A program made the translations under genes and the position numbers. This document shows, in pieces, positions 45,900-57,337 of a stretch of DNA of 64,000 bases (within the stretch, counting starts at the first letter, position 1; every line of letters starts with the position of its first letter). A model generated the notes under the pieces. That model did no database searches. It saw only the letters and a list, made by a program, of their open reading frames with translations, and was not told the origin of the DNA. Origin of the DNA: Lepus europaeus (Eukaryota > Chordata > Mammalia > Lagomorpha > Leporidae); the NCBI RefSeq assembly GCF_033115175.1, contig NC_084827.1, positions 152,203,701 to 152,267,700 on the forward strand, written 5' to 3'.

Positions 45900-46336
45900 T
45901 TACTATAATTAAATATCTGAGGCAGGGTATTTAAAAAAAAGATTATTTAACTTATAATTCTGGAAGCTCAAGGGCCTAGGACTGGCATTACCTCAGCTCT
46001 GATGTAGGGCTCATGGTAAGCAGTGCCACAGTGGTGGGCACACCTGTTAGAGGAAGAGCTCACTGTGTCAGACAGGAGACCAGAGAATGATTCAGGAATC
46101 AGGCTCTTATACAGCACCTCATCCTCACAAGAACCTCATCCTCAGAAGAGCTAACTAAGGGTCCCAAGAGAACTGCCTTAATCCTTTTTGAGAGCAGCAC
46201 CCCTAGTGACTCATGGACTCCCCACCAGGTTCCATCTCTTAAAGATCCCACCACCTCGTAGCATTCCTACCCTGTGGATCCAACTTCCGACACGTGAACC
46301 TTTGGGGGATACATCCAAGCCATATCCAGACCATAG
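45900..46336 (-). mobile_element. MaLR (MST/MLT1-like) LTR, near full length
   Basis: The left end (TCTGAGGCAGGGTATTTAAA, TTATTTAACTTATAATTCTG) and right end (CATCCAAGCCATATCC) match the reverse complement of a MaLR LTR. The middle has GACTCCCCACCAGGTTCCAT. About 430 bp, which suits a solo LTR. No internal region is seen. Confidence 0.75.
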
Positions 46337-46344
46337 CAGACAGT

Positions 46345-47907
46345 AAGGTTAAAGATTTTCAGTTTCTATCTTAGCTAATGCAGAGGAGATTCTCCTTTGG
46401 TTTAAAATGGTCAGATTTTAGCTTACAGAATACAAAACCTATTCTGAAGAGAGTATTTGCAGAGGAGGGCAGTTACGCCCAACCATGATCAGATTCAGAA
46501 CTTGTTCTGCCAGTGTTGTAAATCAACCAGAACCTGCTAGTGCCTGACAAGCACTGCTTGGTTCTCTGCAGGATTCAAACATCTTACTCTTGAGGCATTT
46601 ACAACATAAGATTAAGGCACTAAAAGATGAAGAAATGTATATGGAAGGTACCTTTACAAAGTTGGAGGACAGTTAGGGACACTAAGCTCTATGTCCCTGG
46701 CACATTGTCAAGACTGGTACATTTTAAAATGGTAGCTCTGGGGGTATAAGACATGGTGAATGATAGCGTAAGCTCATATAGTAAAAGCATAAATGTAATG
46801 TGGGTGTTAAACAAAGCCATTGAAGCTACTTCTGTATAGAATTAACCTCAGCATTAAAAAAATCTTTGAGGTTGCCTGGTCAGATTTGCTTGTGGCTGCT
46901 TCTGGTAGCAGCCACGGCCCCAGGAGTGCCCAAGAACTCTGTTTCCTCACTGTGCCTTTGGGATGACTGGGAGTGTTGCTGTAATTGTGGGTACAGTGGA
47001 CTGGGGGACTCAGTGTTCAACCATCCTGCCAGTTCTTAGCACTGACCTTTGGAGAACTTGTGCAATAGGACGTTCGTCTTTGACTTCATCTCCCTCTTAG
47101 GTGGCCCATGTCTTTCTCCTGTAGCCCAGAGTAGCTGGAACAGCTTTGTGTGCTTCCTTCCAGGCAGAGAGGCAGGTGAGGATGTCACAGAGGACCATCG
47201 CATTTTCCAACTTTACAGGGAACTCTTGGAAGCTTGAGACTTTGCAGTCCACAAAGGGCAACTTCTTTAACCATAGAAGCTTGGGTACCATGATACCATG
47301 ATTGACAACCTGTGTGTTATCATTGAGAGGCAGAAGTCAGAATCACTGTTGCTGATATTGAATTCAATATTCCAAGTTCTCATGCCTGAAATGAAGTTGT
47401 ATTTTGCAGGAAGACTTATTTTTTGTTCCTCTCTATAACTCATTTTTCTGCCACAGTTAGCAATCAGCTATCCATCTATGTAAATGGTACTACAGTCTGC
47501 AGTAGTATCATTTTGGATGTGCTTCAAAGTTTTCCAAAGGGCTTAGGAGAAATTTGGCATTCTAGTTTGGAAATGTGTTGCTAAATAACTCCAAGTTCAG
47601 CTTTTTATTTTTCAGGTCTACACAGCTCTTCTGCCTGAAATACTATCATTAGAGGCAATATTTCCTAACTTAATATTTGTGGACAGGTGAATGCCCTTTA
47701 ATATGTGGGACTATTTTGAGAAGGGCCTTGAAATGACATGAAAAGTGACTTTGTGATCTTTTAATCTTGTGCAATTTATCAGTAAAAGAAAGATATTTGG
47801 GGCATTTTAGTTTTACTAACTTATTTTTTAATTATGGAAATAATGCATATTCATTGGAACATTACAGGAATTATTAAAAAGATGTATCCAATAAATTTGT
47901 TAAAAAT
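46345..47907. other. Unique sequence, no gene recognised
   Basis: This 1.55-kb SINE-free stretch has short frames at 47049-47291 on both strands without domains. I recognise no repeat. It could hold conserved sequence, but nothing specific supports that. Confidence 0.45.
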
Positions 47908-47916
47908 GTTTGTTAT

Positions 47917-48234
47917 TAGTCTGTGCCATGGCTCACTTGGTTAATCCTCTGTCTGCAGCGCTGGCATCCCATATGGGTGCCGGGTTCTAGTTGTGATTGC
48001 TTCTCTTCCAGTCCAGCTCTCTGCTGTGGCCCGGGAGGGCAGTGGAGGATGGCCCAAGTGCTTTGGACCTGCACCCATATGGGCGACTAGGAGGAAGCAC
48101 CTGGCTCCTGGCTTTGGATTGGCGCAGCACCAGCTATAGCGGCCACTTGGGGAGTGAACCAATGGAAGGAAGACCTTTCTCTCTGTCTCTCCCTCTCACT
48201 GTCTATATCTCTACCTCTCAAATAAAAAAAAAAA
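47917..48234 (+). repeat. C-repeat SINE, intermediate subtype, with target duplication
   Basis: CCATGGCTCACTTGGTTAAT and CATCCCATATGGGTGCCGGG define the subtype. GTTTGTTAT is repeated at 47908-47916 and 48235-48243. Confidence 0.95.
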
Positions 48235-48246
48235 GTTTGTTATCAT

Positions 48247-48262
48247 CTCCTTGAAAGGCTGA

Positions 48263-48308
<46 letters not shown>

Positions 48309-48557
48309 TTCCATCTGCTGGTTTACTTCCTAAATGCCCATAAAAGCCAGGGCCGGGTCTGGCTAAAGCTGAGAGCCTGGAATGCCATCAGGTTTCCCAG
48401 GTGGGAGGCAGAGGTCCAGACCCACGAGCATCATCTGCTGTTTCCCAGGATGCACTAGCAGGAAGTTGTATGAGAAGCAGAGAAGCCAGGACCCACTCTG
48501 ACACTGTCATGGATGCAAGCAGTGGCTTAACCTGCTGTACCACTCAGTGCCTGCCCC
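48247..48557 (-). repeat. Older C-repeat SINE with a GA microsatellite
   Basis: The GA run at 48264-48304 (about 20 units) has expanded from the GAGA block of the element. The body reads TGCCCATAAAAGCCAGGGCC and CAGGATGCACTAGCAGGAAG. The T-tail is eroded. Confidence 0.82.
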
Positions 48558-49072
48558 CAAAGACAACATTTTGGTGTTTTAAATCCTCTTTCTTTGGAAG
48601 GATAAAGACATTATCCGAAAGTGTTCCAGATCTATATACTCATATAGTACATGTTATATAAAACAGGTAAATAAGAAAATAAAATATTTAGGGACTAGAA
48701 TAATCTAAATAATAATAATCTGCTTGTGTGTGTGCAGTGAGTAAATTTTGATCAATGAAATATTTTTCATCATTTAAAGAAGAAAGAATGTTATATTTGA
48801 AACCTGACATCTATGAAAAGATGAAATTTAGACCTTATGATTGGCATATGAAGTAGCTTCAATCTCTGACCTCCACATAAGGTTCTTTTCTTTAAACTAG
48901 TAAGCTTAGCACTAGTAACAATTTCATCACCAGTAAATCTCTCTGTTGAGGGTATTAGATCAGGGAACAAAGCCGGGACTAAATTCTGAATTATGTGAGT
49001 CATTATCCTCAAAATGCTTGGTGAGAGTCATCAACAGGCTTTGAACGAATTTCCATGAGAATTTGCCTAAGG
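48558..49072. other. AT-rich unique sequence
   Basis: No repeat or gene is recognised. A 73-codon minus-strand frame at 48791-49012 has no domain. Confidence 0.4.
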
Positions 49073-49495
49073 GGCTGTCACTGTGGCACAATGATTAAGC
49101 CACTTGTGATGCCCTCTTCATACACTGGAGTACCTGTTCAAATCCCAGCTTCTCTGCTTTCAATCCAGCTCCCTACAGAAAGAGAGAGAGAGAAACACAG
49201 AGAGAGGGGTCTTCCATCCACTAGTTTACTCTCCAAATGGCTGCAATGGCCAGAGCTGGGCTGATCCATAGCCAGGAGCCAGAAGCCAGGAGTTTCTTCA
49301 GGGTCTCCCATGTGGGTGCAGGGGCCCAAGTACTTGGACCATCTTCTACTGCTTTCCCAGGTCATCAGGGCTCTGGATTGGAAGTGGAGCAGTCAGGATT
49401 TGAACTTATGCCCGTATGGGATGCTGGTGCTGCAGGCAGAGGCTTAACCTACTATACCACAGCACTGGCCCCCAATAAATAAATCTTTAAAAAAA
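49073..49495. repeat. Chimeric C-repeat: plus head, minus body, plus tail
   Basis: 49073-49174 is a plus-strand head (GGGGCTGTCACTGTGGCACA up to AATCCAGCTCCCTACA). 49175-49472 is a minus-strand copy without its tail, ending CACAGCACTGGCCCC. 49473-49495 is a plus-type tail (AATAAATAAATCTTTAAAAA). The parts abut without a target duplication. Confidence 0.85.
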
Positions 49496-49809
49496 AGACT
49501 GTATCTAAATATATCTGTAAAAATGGCTCTGATAGAATAAGTTTGCAACTTCTCCAAGTAACTGTTTGAACAGGCTCTTTGCAATGTATTCTTTCATATA
49601 TTTTTGCTTTTAATCAAATTAAACTTTCTTAAAGCTGCTTTTTTTCCTTCTTTGAATAAATTTTTGATAAAAACATGCAGAAAATGTTATCTGATCAAAT
49701 GTCATCTCCTGTAACTTACTGAAGTTCTCGGATTTCTTCCAGACACTGTTGGGACCTCCTGAGCACATGAGCAGAAGTAGCTGCTACAGTCACTCCTTGC
49801 CTGCTTTTC

Positions 49810-50163
49810 TTTTTCTTTTTCTTTTCTTTTTTTAATTGACAGATAGAGTCAGACAGTGAGAGAGAGAGACAGAGAGAAAGGTCTTCCTTCCATTGGTTCA
49901 CCCTCCAAATGGCCACTATGGCTGGAGCTACGCTGATCCAAAGCCAGGAGCCAGGTGCTTCCTCCTGGTCTCCCATGTGGGTGCAGGGCCCAAGGACCTG
50001 GGCCATCCTCCACTGCACTCCCGGGCCACAGCAGAGAGCCAGACTGGAAGAGGAGCAACTGGGACAGAATCCGGCGCCCCAACCAGGACTAGAACCCAGC
50101 ATTCCATATGGGTGCTGGTGCCGCAGGTGGAGGATTAGCCAAGCGAGCCACGGCGCCAGTCCC
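49810..50163 (-). repeat. C-repeat SINE, intermediate subtype, with target duplication
   Basis: CCTTGCCTGCTTTTC (49795-49809) and CCTTGCATGCTTTTC (50164-50178) flank it. The head complement ends GAGCCACGGCGCCAG. Confidence 0.95.
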
Positions 50164-50214
50164 CCTTGCATGCTTTTCATCCGAGACTAAGACCAACTGA
50201 TGTGTATTTTCAAC

Positions 50215-50362
50215 ATCTCCTTCTCTTGCTACAGTATGTGCTCCGTGAGGAGGGGGACCCTGTGGATCTTATTTCTTGCTATCTCTGTAAGGCCTAGAGC
50301 AAAGCCTGCCACCTAGTACATTCTCGAGAGATCTTGGTTGAAATAATGAATGACCACATGAA
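50215..50362 (+). repeat. L2 LINE 3' end
   Basis: GTGCTCCGTGAGGAGGGGGA, AGGCCTAGAGCAAAGCCTGC and TTGGTTGAAATAATGAATGA follow the L2 3' terminus in the plus direction. Confidence 0.7.
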
Positions 50363-50550
50363 TGGATATCACTTTATTCTTGTAGTAGCACATCATTTTT
50401 GCTAAGTACTTGACAACTGCTAATTCTGATATATCTCTCCATTCACAAACTTTTTACACTGTTCTTTCATGTTTTTCTTCTGGTCTTTAATTGGTTTTTC
50501 AAATTTTCTCCACAATCTCATTTGGATTTTGATTGAAAACATATTAAACA

Positions 50551-50886
50551 GGGCTGGCTCTGTGGGGTAGCAGGTAAAGCCCCTGCCTGTAGTGCCAGCA
50601 TCCCCTGTGGGTGCTGGTTTGAGTCCCAGCTGCTCCACTTCTGATCCAGTCTCTGCTATGGCCTGGGAAAGCAGTAGATGATGGCCCTAGTCCTTGGGCC
50701 CCTGCACCCCCGTGGGAAACCTGGCAGAAGCTACTGGCTCCTGGCTTGGAATCAGTGCAGCTCCAGCTGTTGCGGCTGATTGGGGAGTGAACCAGCATAT
50801 AGAAGACCTCTCTTTCTCTGCCTCTCCTGTACTTTCTGTGTAACTCTGACTTTCAGATAAATAAATAAATCTTAAAAAAAGAAAAA
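50551..50886 (+). repeat. Older C-repeat SINE with 15-bp target duplication
   Basis: GAAAACATATTAAAC (50535-50549) and GAAAACACATTAAAC (50887-50901). It has the head GGGCTGGCTCTGTGGGGTAG and tail AGATAAATAAATAAATCTTA. Confidence 0.95.
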
Positions 50887-50901
50887 GAAAACACATTAAA
50901 C

Positions 50902-51911
50902 TTTAAAATTTGTGAGCAATTGACATTTATCAAGTGACCCCTCATATGAAACTATGCTACATTTCTCTGTTCTCTTTTAAACAAAATCCTTTATAATCCT
51001 TTGCTAAAAAATGAATTTCTATTCTTGCTTGTTAAAAAAGTGGCACTGAAATGACTTGATGTAATTCTGTAAGCAATTAATGCATTTAGAATTGGAAATC
51101 TACAGTCTTAGGTTCTGGTTCCAGTTGCATCACAGTCGGTGTGACCTTGGAATGAAGTGCAGGGGTGATTAGAGTCCTGAATGCCTAGTCCGTTGTCAGG
51201 GCTTAGGAGGGACAGATGGCATGGGTGGAGTAGGTTGCATCTAGAACGTTTGGATACCCTCTAGGTAATCATTACCTTCCTGGAGAAGTGATGAAATATT
51301 ACCAGTAAGTCTACAATTCTGTCTCAGCAATTTTAAAGTCTGCAAAGTCCTGAAAGTTCAGAGTTTTTGTTTTTGTTTTTTAAATAATCTGATGTGAACT
51401 GGCACAAGGCTATAGTCTTTATTTGTCCCATTCAGTGAGAAAATCCATGTTTAATGGGAAAAATATTAGAAAATTCAGCTATTCATAGAGGGAATTGTTC
51501 TATACTCTTCTGAAAGTAGTTTGCAATATGGGACTATGTCCCTTGTTAACCATCTGAAATCTGGTCCAATATTCAGATAAAGGATTGGAAAATCCTTAGA
51601 TTTCAAGATTGTCACATCTTACATCTTTAGGATGTATTTGAGATGTTTATTTATAATTTTTATTAATTTGAAAGGTAAAGTGAAAGAGAAAGACAGAAAA
51701 ATTATTTTCAAATCTTATAACCTCATTTAACTAAGTATGACATAGTATACAAATAGTATACACATAAACTGAAAAAAAATTCAAAAATTTAGTAAAAGGA
51801 TATTTTTCTCTAGCATTCCCTTGTGCTTTCTGTTCTTTAAGCTTCTATTGAGATATTCTTCAAATTATTATCATCACTTTTTGGACTAGATCCAACTTTA
51901 AAATTGTCATT
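50902..51911. other. Unique AT-rich sequence
   Basis: A SINE tail fragment may sit at 51645-51705 (TTATTAATTTGAAAGGTAAA followed by GAAAGAGAAAGACAG). A faint MIR-like trace is seen near 51090-51150. No gene is recognised. Confidence 0.4.
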
Positions 51912-52248
51912 TTATCTATTTATTTATGTACATTTATTTACATTTTGTTTTACAGGGAGGGTGAGAAAGAGAGAGAGAGAGAGTCCATTTGCTGGTTCAT
52001 TCCCTAAATGTCTGCTAGGGCTAAGCCAGGAGAAACCAGCAGCCTGGAACTCATTCCAGACGTGCCATTTGGGTGCCAGGGATCCAAGTACGCTAGTCAT
52101 GACCTATGCCTCCAAGGGTGCACATTAGCAGGAAGCTGGAATGGCAGCAAGGGTGGAAAGGGGGGGATCCCATCCCAGCTGCTACAGTGTGGGAAGCAGG
52201 GGTCCCAGGCAGCGTCTTACTTGCTGTGCCAAGTGTCTGCCTGTTATT
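51912..52248 (-). repeat. Older C-repeat SINE, diverged subtype
   Basis: TATCTATTTATTTATGTACA at the tail, then AATGTCTGCTAGGGCTAAGC and GGTGCACATTAGCAGGAAGC. The right end is CTTGCTGTGCCAAGTGTCTG. Confidence 0.82.
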
Positions 52249-53550
52249 ATCATTTTTAAACAGAGCTTAGCCTCATTCCTAACCAGATGCTTAGTGTAAC
52301 AGACTCGTGGACTCTGCAGATTATTTGTAAGAGTACCTTTTGTTATTTGGAGAGACAAACTGACGCAGCTTAGTGACGAACTTAGGTTTGGAATAACAGA
52401 CTTCAGTTCTCATCTAGGTCAACCCATAATCACCATAGGGTGAGCTGCAGCACTCCACTGATATACTCATTCAAAACACAAGAGTGCCTGTAGGGGAAAT
52501 GATTCCACTGTTCTTTTTGGTTTTGTTTTTGAAGATTCCACTGAGAACTTCAGATAGGCAAATGGTCTATCTTCTCTGAACCAGTTTCTTCATCTATAAA
52601 TTAAGGATAAAAAGAGCATGAAATTGGTGTTGCCTCATTTTTTGGTATATGGTATCAGATTTTATTAATTACGATTGGACAGTTTAAATTTTAAGGAAAT
52701 ACTAGCAAATGGAATTTTATTTGTAAAGAAGGAGTGCTTTGAAAGTAATTATTCTGCTGATATATTTGTTTATAAGGTTATTTATTCTTCTATATAACAA
52801 TATGGAAATTTCAGTTTTTAGGATTTCAAAGTTCTGAGAAATCACTGGAGCAAGAAGCTTATGGAAGACAAAAGAATTCCCTTACAGAAGGAAGTGGAAA
52901 AACAGAAGCTTAGAAGGTCAGATTACAAAAACCAGTTTGAAACTGCCAACTTTTCATTTTTGTTTGTCTTAAGATAATAAAATGATACCCTTGCAATTTA
53001 GTTGTTTTTTACACTGGAACTCCAAGCTTGCTTTGTTGTTCAAAAAGAGTTCCACTTCAATATTTCCTAAGGCATTTTATCCTAAACAAAGCCCAAGCTG
53101 AATCATTATCACTTTCTAAAATTATTATTCCTCTTGCGTTTTCTGTGCAGTACCAGAATTTACCCAGAGATGTGGGGATCTGTCTCCCACCTGCTCCTCC
53201 CAGTTCCAAATCCTATGAGCTTTTGCTCTGTTTTCCGTAGCTGTGTTTTTCTTTTTGTCCTCACTGCCACTGCTGTAGTTTGGCCCTCCTTCTCTTGGTT
53301 TGTTGCAATAGCCTTCTCATTGCTTCTTCTGTTCCTAATAATATGGCCCATCCATCTCTTAGATGTCTACCTATCTTGTTTAAGAAAAAACTGTTCAGTG
53401 ATACTTGTTGAAGTATGGTAAGGAAGACATGATTCAGGATCATCACTACTGAAACAGGAACCGCTATCATGGGGTCTTGCAGCAGTGGGAAAGGGAGATT
53501 GGGTCTAACTCAAATACACCATGGGCAAGTGTGAATTTATAGATAAAGAG
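52249..53550. other. Unique sequence, no gene recognised
   Basis: The pair of frames at 53134-53421 (95 codons, hydrophobic) and 53028-53240 shows no domain. The part at 52540-52610 has a weak MIR-like patch. The stretch 53410-53545 is of a style that resumes at 53906-54068, perhaps an old repeat I cannot name. Confidence 0.4.
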
Positions 53551-53905
53551 GGGCTGGCACTGTGGTGCAGTGGGTTAATGCCCTGGCCTGCAGCACTGGC
53601 ATCCCATATGGGCGCCGGTTCGAGACCTGGCTGCTCCACTTTTGATCCAACTCCCTGCTATGGCATGGGAAAGCAGTAGAAGATGGCCCAAGTCCTTGGT
53701 CCCCTGCACCCATGTGGGAGACCCAGAAAAAGCTCCTGGCTCCTGGCTTCAGATTGGCGCAGCTCCGGCCATTGCGGCTAACTGGGGAGTGAGCCATCGG
53801 ATGGAAGACCTCTCCCCCCACCCCCCGCCTCTCCTTCTCTCTCTGTATAACTGTGTAACTCTTTCAAATAAATAAATAAATAAATAAATCTTAAACAAAA
53901 GAAGA
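53551..53905 (+). repeat. Older C-repeat SINE, well preserved
   Basis: GGGGCTGGCACTGTGGTGCA head, GGGCGCCGGTTCGAGACC around the B-box, and an AAAT tetramer tail (53866-53892). A short C-rich run lies at 53814-53826. Confidence 0.94.
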
Positions 53906-54087
53906 AAATAGACAAGGAACAGGGCAGGGGTCCAAGAATGGAAAATTGTCAAGAGAAAGCATCAGGAGTAAGGGGATTTCTGGCTGAACCGACCTAGCAG
54001 GAATCTTGGTGAAGACAGGCCAGGATGATCAGACAACCCCTGGAGGGAAAGGTGGAGGGTGAAGAGCCTGATCAGATAAGAGGGCGA

Positions 54088-54421
54088 TGGGGCTAGGCTG
54101 TGGCGTCATAGGCTAAGCTTTTCGCCTGCAGCGCTGACATCCTCTGTGGGCACCAGTTCATGTCCTGGCTTCTCCTCTTCCCATCCAGCTCTCTGTTTAT
54201 GGCCTGGGAAAGCAGCAGAAGATGGCCTAAGTGCCTGGGCCCCTGTACCCATGTAGGAGACCTGGAAGAAGCTCCTGGCTTCAGATATGCTCAGCTCTGG
54301 CTGTTGTAGCCACTTGGGGAGGGAACCAGCAGATGGAAGACCTTTCTCTCTGTCTCTCCCTCTCTCTGTTGGTATCTCTACCTCTTAAATAAATAAATAA
54401 CATCTTAAAAAATATGGAAGA
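54088..54421 (+). repeat. Older C-repeat SINE with target duplication
   Basis: GATGGGGCTAGGCTGTGGCG head and AATAAATAAATAACATCTTA tail. TGATCAGATA flanks it at 54069-54078 and 54422-54431. Confidence 0.9.
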
Positions 54422-54637
54422 TGATCAGATACTGAGAATGGAGATATTATCACTAAACTGACTTAGCATGATTCTTTGCTAAACCTGGAAGTACACAGAT
54501 GGGCTTAGCAGGTACTGCAGGTAACAAATATTAAATGGAAAATACCAGATGTAAATAAATCATGAGTTTTAAACAACTTTTATTATGTTGTTAAAATTAT
54601 TGTCTTTTTTATCATTGCTGTTAATAATATTACTAAA

Positions 54638-54906
54638 CCTTAGGGGCTGGTACTGGTGGTGCAGTGGGGTAATGCCCTGGCCTGAAGTGCTGGCATTCCA
54701 TATGGGCACCAGTTCGAGTCCCGGCTGCTCCACTTCCAATCCTATTCCCTGCTAATATGCCTGGAAAAGCAGCAGAAGATGACCCAAGTTCTTGGGCCCC
54801 TGCACCGATGTGGGAGGGCTGGAAGAAGCTATTGGCTCCTGAGTTTGGATCAGCTCAGCTTCAACCATTGCAGCTATTTGGGGAGTGAACCAGCGGATGG
54901 AAGACC

Positions 54907-54947
<41 letters not shown>

Positions 54948-55000
54948 TTCTACCTCTCTCTGTAACTCTTTCAAATAAACAAAATAAATCTAAAAAAAAG
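54638..55000 (+). repeat. Older C-repeat SINE with target duplication and TC run
   Basis: AATAATATTACTAAA (54623-54637) and AATAATGTTACTGAG (55001-55015) flank it. A TC run occupies 54905-54943. The B-box GGTTCGAGTCCC is nearly intact (CAGTTCGAGTCCC at 54711). Confidence 0.95.
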
Positions 55001-55233
55001 AATAATGTTACTGAGTTTCTAATTTATATATTAATTTTTATCATAGGTATAGTGTGTTGGGAGAAAACAGCATATAATGGGTTTGGTCCTGTCTACAGTC
55101 TTAGGCCTCCACCTGGGGGTCTTGGGATATAAGAGGAAGCACTCCTGTAAACAGAAAGTAAGGAGATCAGAAGTGCTGGAGAATGAAAAGGGTGTTATAT
55201 CTTTTTACTCCAGTCTGCTCACCTAAATATTTC

Positions 55234-55566
55234 TTTTTTCTTTTTCTTTTTTTAAGACTTGTTTTTTTAACTTGAAAGGTAGAGTGACACAGAAAGAAAA
55301 AGACAGAGACAGAGAAAAACAGAAAGAGAGAGGTCTTCTTCCTTCTGCAACCACCAGGCTGAAGCCAGGAGCCTAGAACTCCATTCCTATCTCCCATGTG
55401 GGTGTCAGGGGCCCAAGTATTTGGGCCATATTTGCTGCCTTCCCAGGTGCATTAGTAGGGAGCTGGACTAAAAGTGGAGCAACTACGGCTTCTCCAATAT
55501 GGGATAGCAGCATTGCAGGCCCAAGGACTGCAATGGTTTAACTTGCTATGCCACTATGCCAGCCCC
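55234..55566 (-). repeat. Older C-repeat SINE, diverged subtype
   Basis: ACCTAAATATTTC (55221-55233) and ATCTAAATGTCTC (55567-55579) are a diverged target duplication. The body contains AACCACCAGGCTGAAGCCAG and GGTGCATTAGTAGGGAGCTG. Confidence 0.85.
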
Positions 55567-55574
55567 ATCTAAAT

Positions 55575-55905
55575 GTCTCAAAAGGTTACTTACTGTATGG
55601 TTCCATTTACATAACATTATGGAACTGACAGAATTATAGAAATGGAGAACAGATCAGTGGTTACGAGGGGACAGGTGTGGGGTGGAGTACAGTGGGCATG
55701 ACTATAAAGGAAGAGCACTAGAGAGTATCTTTGTGGAGCACACACACACACAAAGTGCATGTAAAATCTGAAAAACTGGTGTAAGTTCTGTAATCTCATT
55801 AACAGTATTGTGAAAATATGTTTCCTGCTTCTGATCTTGTTTTACAGTTATAGAAGATCTTGCCATTGGGGGAAACTAAGTGAAGGGTTCATTTAGTCTA
55901 TTATT
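55575..55905 (+). repeat. Ancient LINE-1 3'UTR (L1M-type)
   Basis: TGTATGGTTCCATTTACATA, AGATCAGTGGTTACGAGGGG and GTAAAATCTGAAAAACTGGT are in the order expected of an old LINE-1 3' end. A short AC run lies at 55739-55753. Confidence 0.7.
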
Positions 55906-56189
55906 ATATTTTTAAATTAACTCAAAAGCGTTAAGGTGATACAAGTTTAACCCGTCCATTTGGGATGCTTGCTTCTGGAACCCAGCTTCAATACCAAAGG
56001 GAAGTCAGCCACAGGGAGAGGCCATGTGTGGGGTTCTAGAAGAAACATTCAAGATGACTCCATGCACAGCCCCTCTGTAACTGCAAATCCACACAAGACC
56101 TCAAACGAGTATTGCTGATTAAGAATCACCTAGCTGAACCGGTCAATCTCTAGAACCATGAGAATCAACCACAAAGTGGTTATTGTTTT
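55906..56189. other. Unique sequence
   Basis: No gene or repeat is recognised. Confidence 0.35.
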
Positions 56190-56238
56190 TCTAAGTTTAT
56201 TTATTATTTTTTAAAGGGCAGAGTGACAGACACACATA

Positions 56239-56278
<40 letters not shown>

Positions 56279-57337
56279 TCTTCCAACTATTGGTTTGCTC
56301 TCCAAATGCCCACAATAGCCAGGGCAGGGCCAGGCCAAAGCCAGGAGCCAGGAGCTCCATTTGGTTCCCTATATAGTTGGCAGTGACTTAAGTATTTGAG
56401 CCATCATCTGCTGCTTTCCAGGGTGCACATCAGCAGGAAGCTAGACTGAAAGCAGAAGCAGAACTTTTAAAAAAATTAAATTCAAATTTTGAATTTGCTT
56501 TTAATAGACTCAATATAGTTCATATACACAATTCTAAGAATACAATGATTTTAGCTGTTTTACTTAAATACATGCTTCCCAGATTGTTGCAAGCTTCTGT
56601 TTAATTCCTGGTGTTCGGTTGCTTTGCCCAATTCTGGGTAGAGCTTCCTTTGCTTTTGTGAAAGAGACACTTTTTAGAGGTTAATAGTCAGTCATTCCAG
56701 AAGATTCTGAGATTTTTTTTTTTTTTTGGAATGTGGAGTAAGCAAAGATTAATTACAACACAGGACGCAATGTACATGAAAAGAAATAACTACAATTCAC
56801 ACATCATATTCTTAAGAATTATTGGATTCTTGCTTAAGCAAAGTAATAGTGAAGCCATAGGTTCAGAAATAAGAAGGATAGATCTGAGAAAGCACTAGTA
56901 TCTGTTACACTTTATAAAACTCAGAAAATCTGATAAAAATGGAGAAAAGACTTCAAAAAGAAAGATATAGAAATGGTTCATAAATATCCAATTCTTGGTT
57001 ATTATATATTTTTCTCCACTAAAAGAAAACAAATATTAGATAAAGAACAGATGACATGGTTGGGACAGGGAAGTTCCAGAATGACTGGGGTTTCTTATTC
57101 TACCAGAAAATGGTGATGTGTACAAAGTATAAAAGGAGCATGCCACAAAGTCACAGAAGCTAAGACAAAAGGACTTCCACTGGCCAATTCTGGAACAATT
57201 TGGGAATAAAAATAAAGAATGATAATAATGCAAAAAAAAAAAAAAAAGAATACAATGATTTAATCCCAGGTGATGTGACTTGGGATGCAGGTGTCCTAAG
57301 GGGTGGCTTAACCCCCTATGCCACAATGCCTGCCCAG
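56190..57337 (-). repeat. Older C-repeat SINE split by later insertions
   Basis: The tail half with AC and AG runs (56236-56278) and CACAATAGCCAGGGCAGGGC is at 56190-56466. The head half (GGGATGCAGGTGTCCTAAGG, TGCCACAATGCCTGCCC) is at 57262-57337. Between them lie an AT-rich, LINE-1-3'-end-like piece (56467-56551) and a retrocopy (56552-57247). Confidence 0.8.
56552..57247 (+). pseudogene. Retroposed sequence of unknown source with poly(A) tail
   Basis: About 690 bp end in an A-run (57233-57247) preceded by AATAAA hexamers near 57208-57218. GAATACAATGATTT stands on both sides (56538-56551 and 57248-57261), as in LINE-1-mediated insertion. The sequence is not a SINE or LINE I know. The only sizeable frame within it (57036-57326, minus strand) runs out into the SINE and has no domain. 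A T-run at 56713-56727 divides it, which might mark an inverted 5' part. It could be the 3'UTR of a cellular gene or a non-coding RNA copy. Confidence 0.6.
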
